Translations under genes and position numbers: made by a program | Source: Roseovarius sp. | Lineage (GTDB): Bacteria; Pseudomonadota; Alphaproteobacteria; Rhodobacterales; Rhodobacteraceae | Assembly (NCBI RefSeq): GCF_030373445.1 | Contig: NZ_JAUCYU010000011.1 | Location: forward strand, 1-64,000 | Reading direction: 5' to 3' | DNA: 64,000 nucleotides | Notes under the pieces: generated by a model | What the model was told of the DNA's origin: nothing | Seen by the model: the letters and a program-made list of their open reading frames with translations, nothing else | The model's database searches: none | In this document: positions 61,578 through 64,000 of the stretch, piece by piece | How the letters are laid out: every line of letters starts with the position of its first letter | Position numbering within the stretch: the stretch's first letter is position 1

Positions 61578-62582
61578 TCAGCGCCGCGTGCCGCCCTCCA
61601 GGAACCCGATCAACAGGCCCTCCTGCGCCCGCAGCCCGCTCAACTCCACCTCCGCAACGGCCCCCAGCCGCGCCTCCCTTTCCCCGGGCGCCATCTCGGC
61701 CAGCGCGATCACCTCGGGGTGAATGTAGCTCCCCCGCGCGATGGCCGGCGTGTTGCCCAGCCGCTCCGCCGCGGCCTCGGCCATCATCGCGATGGTCAGC
61801 GGCCCGGGCGCCACCGCCACCCGGAACGCCGCGACCGTGCCGTTCCATGTCCGGAAACTCTTCGCCGTCGTCCCCTCGCCGCAGACCTCCTCCAGCAGCG
61901 CGTTCACCTGCGCCGGGCCGATGGCGTGATACGCCCCGTCCGGCCCCCGCCACGAGATCAGCTCCGCCCCGGGCAGGTCGCGCACTTTGTGCAGCGCCCG
62001 CAACAGCCGCGCCCCCTGCAGGTGGCAGGTCACCGGAAGCTGCCCCTTGCCGGGAAAGCTCAGCGTCACGCCGGTCTCGTCGAACCGCACGTGGCGGTTC
62101 TGCAGCGTCGTCGCGCCGAAACTCTCGTTCTCCTTGGCATACCCGGCCGAGCCCACCCGGATCGACGCGCGGTCCAGCAGCGCCAGCACCGACGCCAGCG
62201 CCAGCTCGCGCGACCCGGCAGGCGTGCGCAGCCCGGCGGCGATCCGGGCGCGCAGGGCGGGCAGGGTGCGCCCGAAACCCGCCAGCCCGTCATACTTGCG
62301 CCGCGCCCGCATCGCCTGCCAGTCGGCATGATACCGGTACTGCTTGCGCCCCTTGGCATCGCGCCCGGTGGCCTGAAGGTGGCCCAGCGGCTCGGGGGTG
62401 ATCCAAACCGCGCTATAGGCGGGCGGCACGGCAATCGCCGCGATGCGGTCACGTTCGACCGCATCGCGGATCAGGCTGCCGTCGGGGGCGTGGTAGCTGA
62501 ACCCGCGCCCCCGGCGCCGGCGGGTGATGCCCGGCCGGTCATCGGGGTAATAGAGCAGCCCGTTGAGACGTCTCGCTGTCAT
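61578..62582 (-). CDS. DNA topoisomerase IB (poxvirus type)
   Basis: The 334-residue enzyme relaxes supercoils through a 3'-phosphotyrosine. Visible parts are YRYHADWQAMRARRKYDGL at the end of the N-terminal domain, LLDRASIRVGSAGYAKENES with a catalytic arginine, TTLQNRHV, KSFRTWNGTVAAF, and ARGSYIHPEVI with the nucleophile tyrosine. Such eukaryote/poxvirus-like enzymes are scattered in alphaproteobacteria. It is convergent with the MFS gene (4-base gap) and follows the small protein gene on the minus strand. Confidence 0.9.
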   Translation of the reverse strand: MTARRLNGLLYYPDDRPGITRRRRGRGFSYHAPDGSLIRDAVERDRIAAIAVPPAYSAVWITPEPLGHLQATGRDAKGRKQYRYHADWQAMRARRKYDGLAGFGRTLPALRARIAAGLRTPAGSRELALASVLALLDRASIRVGSAGYAKENESFGATTLQNRHVRFDETGVTLSFPGKGQLPVTCHLQGARLLRALHKVRDLPGAELISWRGPDGAYHAIGPAQVNALLEEVCGEGTTAKSFRTWNGTVAAFRVAVAPGPLTIAMMAEAAAERLGNTPAIARGSYIHPEVIALAEMAPGEREARLGAVAEVELSGLRAQEGLLIGFLEGGTRR

Positions 62583-62592
62583 CGCGGCCGGA

Positions 62593-62778
62593 TCACTCGC
62601 TGTCGATCTCGACCCCGGCCGGGTAATGCCGGCCGCTCATCTTCTCAAGCTCCTGCGCGGTCATCGACACGTAAAGCCGCCGCGCCGCGTCCTCCAGCTC
62701 GTTCACCTTCGTATAGCCGCGCTTGGCCAGCAATGCCGCGTCCGCGGCTTTCTGCTCGTCGGGCGTTATGAGTGACAT
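62593..62778 (-). CDS. Small hypothetical protein (61 aa)
   Basis: The 61-residue acidic product begins MSLITPDEQKAADAALLAKR and looks fully helical, with no cysteine and no membrane segment. AGGAGG lies 5 bases before the ATG, a strong sign that it is real. It is 10 bases upstream of the topoisomerase IB gene on the same strand, so they are likely cotranscribed. No family recognised; a DNA-binding or topoisomerase-associated role is only a guess. Confidence 0.65.
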   Translation of the reverse strand: MSLITPDEQKAADAALLAKRGYTKVNELEDAARRLYVSMTAQELEKMSGRHYPAGVEIDSE

Positions 62779-62962
62779 GGCCTTTCCTCCTGAAACCCCG
62801 GCCTCACGCCGGGCCGGGCAATTCCGGAAACCCCCCAAACGCCCCTGCGGTTCCCGCCGCATGGCCCGCCTGCGCGCTATCGTACGGCGCCCTTCCGCCA
62901 CTCCTCTCCGCGGCCGTTGCGCGGCCCCCCACATCTCGCGGCCCCCGCCACCGCGCGCCACA

Positions 62963-63051
62963 TTAACCATTGGCGGTGCCGACGCCCGCACCGACGCGAT
63001 ACCGACGTGATACCGACGTTGAAACCCCTGCAAAATATGGCCATTAACCAT
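62963..63051. promoter_or_regulatory. Two CtrA-like half-sites (TTAACCAT)
   Basis: TTAACCAT occurs at 62963-62970 and 63044-63051 on the plus strand, on either side of the phased repeat. This octamer is the CtrA half-site described for Rhodobacterales. Two sites within 90 bases is suggestive, not proof. Confidence 0.45.
62978..63029. repeat. Phased ACCGAC repeat, copy B
   Basis: GCCGAC at 62978, then ACCGAC at 62990, 63001 and 63012 (11-base spacing for the last three), ending with GAAACCCCT at 63021-63029, repeat the order seen at 41302-41367. Both copies are also preceded by a CATTA-type sequence and followed by ATTAACC within 60 bases. Confidence 0.7.
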
Positions 63052-63216
63052 TGAAGCGCTCCAGTCGACCGGCGCGGCCGCATCCCGAAGCGCTGCAACC
63101 ATGGGCTCCCAGGGGTGTCGAAATCAACATTTTGCAACATTCATGCACTTTATCTGTTGAGTTCTGTTGCGATTGATGTGTGAATACTTCCCAGCGACCC
63201 AAGGAAGGAATCTGCC

Positions 63217-63417
63217 GTGACCCCTGCCACACCCGTCCCGCCCGACCGGCCAGTCTCCCCCGGGCAATGCGTGTGGCAAGGCCCTGTTCTGGAAGGGGAA
63301 AACCGCCATTCCGCCCTGTCTTGCCGACACCCCGCGCCGCCACTCCGATCAGGGCCGCCGCGCTCTCCCCGGCGGGGCGCTGCCCCGGGCCTGTCGCTTG
63401 CAGCCAGAATTGTCTAG
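63217..63417 (+). CDS. Possible small ORF or leader peptide (66 aa)
   Basis: A GTG at 63217 follows AAGGAAGGA at ideal spacing, and an AT-rich promoter-like region lies upstream. The 66-residue Pro/Arg/Gly-rich product (MTPATPVPPDRPVSPGQ...) has no domain and could be a chance frame in GC-rich DNA or a leader for the kinase-like gene that starts 12 bases later. Confidence 0.3.
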   Translation: MTPATPVPPDRPVSPGQCVWQGPVLEGENRHSALSCRHPAPPLRSGPPRSPRRGAAPGLSLAARIV

Positions 63418-63429
63418 AAAGTTGATATC

Positions 63430-64000
63430 ATGAGCGAAAATGACCTGATCGCCCGCATCCAGGCCTTGCCGATCTGGAAAGGCAGGATCACGGCCACCCC
63501 CCTCACGGGCGGTATCACCAACGTCAACTACCGCGTCACCGACGACCAGGCCACCTACGTCGTCCGCGTCGGCGACGACATCCCCCTCCATCAGGTCCTG
63601 CGCTTCAACGAACTCTCCGCCGCCCGCGCCGCCCACGCCGCCGGTCTCTCCCCGGCGGTCGTCCATGCCGAGAACGGCCTGACCGTGCTCGACTACATCG
63701 AAAGCCGGACCCTGACCGAGGAAGACGTGCGCCGCCCCGACATGCTGCCCCGCATCCTCGATCTGGTGACCCGCTGCCACCGCGAGGTGCCCGCCCACCT
63801 GCGCGGCCCGGCCCTTGTTTTCTGGGTGTTTCACGTCATCCGCGACTATGCCGCCACGCTCACCGAAGGCCAGAGCGACCACAAGGCGATGCTGCCCGAG
63901 CTGGTCGAAACCGGCAACGAGCTGGAACGCGCCGCGGGCCCGTTCGAGATCGTCTTCGGCCATAACGACCTGCTCTGCGGCAACCTGCTCGACGATGGCA
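63430..64000 (+). CDS. Choline/aminoglycoside kinase-like phosphotransferase, 3' end cut
   Basis: The gene runs off the right edge; 190 residues are visible. The N-terminus (LIARIQALPIWKG, TPLTGGITNVNYRV) and the ATP-loop strand YVVRVGDD match choline/ethanolamine kinases and the aminoglycoside phosphotransferase fold. The catalytic loop FGHNDLLCGNLL (HxD/N-x4-N) is complete just before the edge. Bacterial relatives phosphorylate choline, thiamin or amino sugars. The ATG at 63430 is weakly supported by an upstream AGAAAG. The thiamin operon is too far away to imply thiamin kinase. Confidence 0.8.
   Translation, partial: MSENDLIARIQALPIWKGRITATPLTGGITNVNYRVTDDQATYVVRVGDDIPLHQVLRFNELSAARAAHAAGLSPAVVHAENGLTVLDYIESRTLTEEDVRRPDMLPRILDLVTRCHREVPAHLRGPALVFWVFHVIRDYAATLTEGQSDHKAMLPELVETGNELERAAGPFEIVFGHNDLLCGNLLDDG

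Larger units (their letters stand above)
62779..63429. other. Long intergenic region with repeats and CtrA-like sites
   Basis: This 650-base divergent gap holds two TTAACCAT sites, a phased ACCGAC repeat, an AT-rich promoter-like stretch (about 63121-63190, with CAACATTTTG/CAACATT direct repeats) and a short GTG-initiated frame. I see no tRNA or conserved RNA gene. Confidence 0.5.

Overview
The window is a high-GC stretch of chromosome from an alphaproteobacterium, most likely a marine-type member of the Rhodobacteraceae (Roseobacter group). The evidence is indirect: many TRAP and ABC carboxylate transporters each sitting beside their own regulator, a complete thiamin operon under a TPP riboswitch, CtrA-like TTAACCAT half-sites, and codon use rich in G/C at third positions. 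Only the first ~2 kb is clearly different: it is visibly richer in A/T, holds a gene cut by the left edge and an XRE-type regulator, and looks like the end of an acquired island.

Region by region. (1) 1-2143: AT-rich island end. (2) 2144-9927: a minus-strand unit with a large uncharacterised glycoside-hydrolase-like protein followed by a PotD/A/B/C-type ABC importer, facing a divergent LysR regulator across a T-N11-A inverted repeat. (3) 9980-18951: a TAXI/TRAP importer, a TauD-type dioxygenase and a YdiJ-like FAD/Fe-S 2-hydroxyacid dehydrogenase behind an IclR regulator, with a divergent SDR and a very clear operator between them. (4) 19179-26894: a shikimate/quinate-to-protocatechuate set (aroQ, TRAP transporter, quiC-like dehydroshikimate dehydratase, aroE-like dehydrogenase) flanked by GntR and TetR regulators. 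(5) 26956-41041: a GntR-controlled regulon of four transcription units: MmgE/PrpD, lactonase-like metallohydrolase, epimerase/dehydrogenase, aldehyde dehydrogenase, a LIV-type ABC importer, a TcuA-like flavoprotein, a PrpF-like isomerase and an isocitrate-lyase-superfamily lyase. One GTCAAC/GTTGAC motif occurs at every promoter of this set. (6) 41042-49246: a remnant of a spore-coat-U protein, then a TRAP transporter, an atypical SDR, an IclR regulator, an acyl-CoA ligase and two crotonases. A TTCCGC-N3-GCGGAA operator lies in front of both the transporter and the divergent regulator/ligase promoters. (7) 49422-50542: a Tat-exported intradiol-dioxygenase-like protein and a ferric-reductase-like membrane protein. 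(8) 50543-58075: the thiamin operon thiD-O-S-G-E-F-Y-tenA-Z-X with its riboswitch and no thiC. (9) 58308-61573: a TonB siderophore receptor and an MFS siderophore transporter. (10) 61578-64000: topoisomerase IB, a small protein, a long non-coding gap with phased ACCGAC repeats and CtrA-like sites, and the start of a choline-kinase-like gene.

The best candidate for an undescribed system is region 5. The protein families resemble tricarballylate oxidation joined to the 2-methylcitrate cycle (flavin oxidation, double-bond isomerisation, hydration, C-C cleavage), with an extra lactonase/oxidoreductase/aldehyde dehydrogenase branch and an amphiphile-type ABC importer. The shared operator shows directly that the four units form one regulon; the substrate is inference. 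The second candidate is the glycoside-hydrolase-like protein of region 2. No tRNA, rRNA, CRISPR array or intact insertion sequence was seen.
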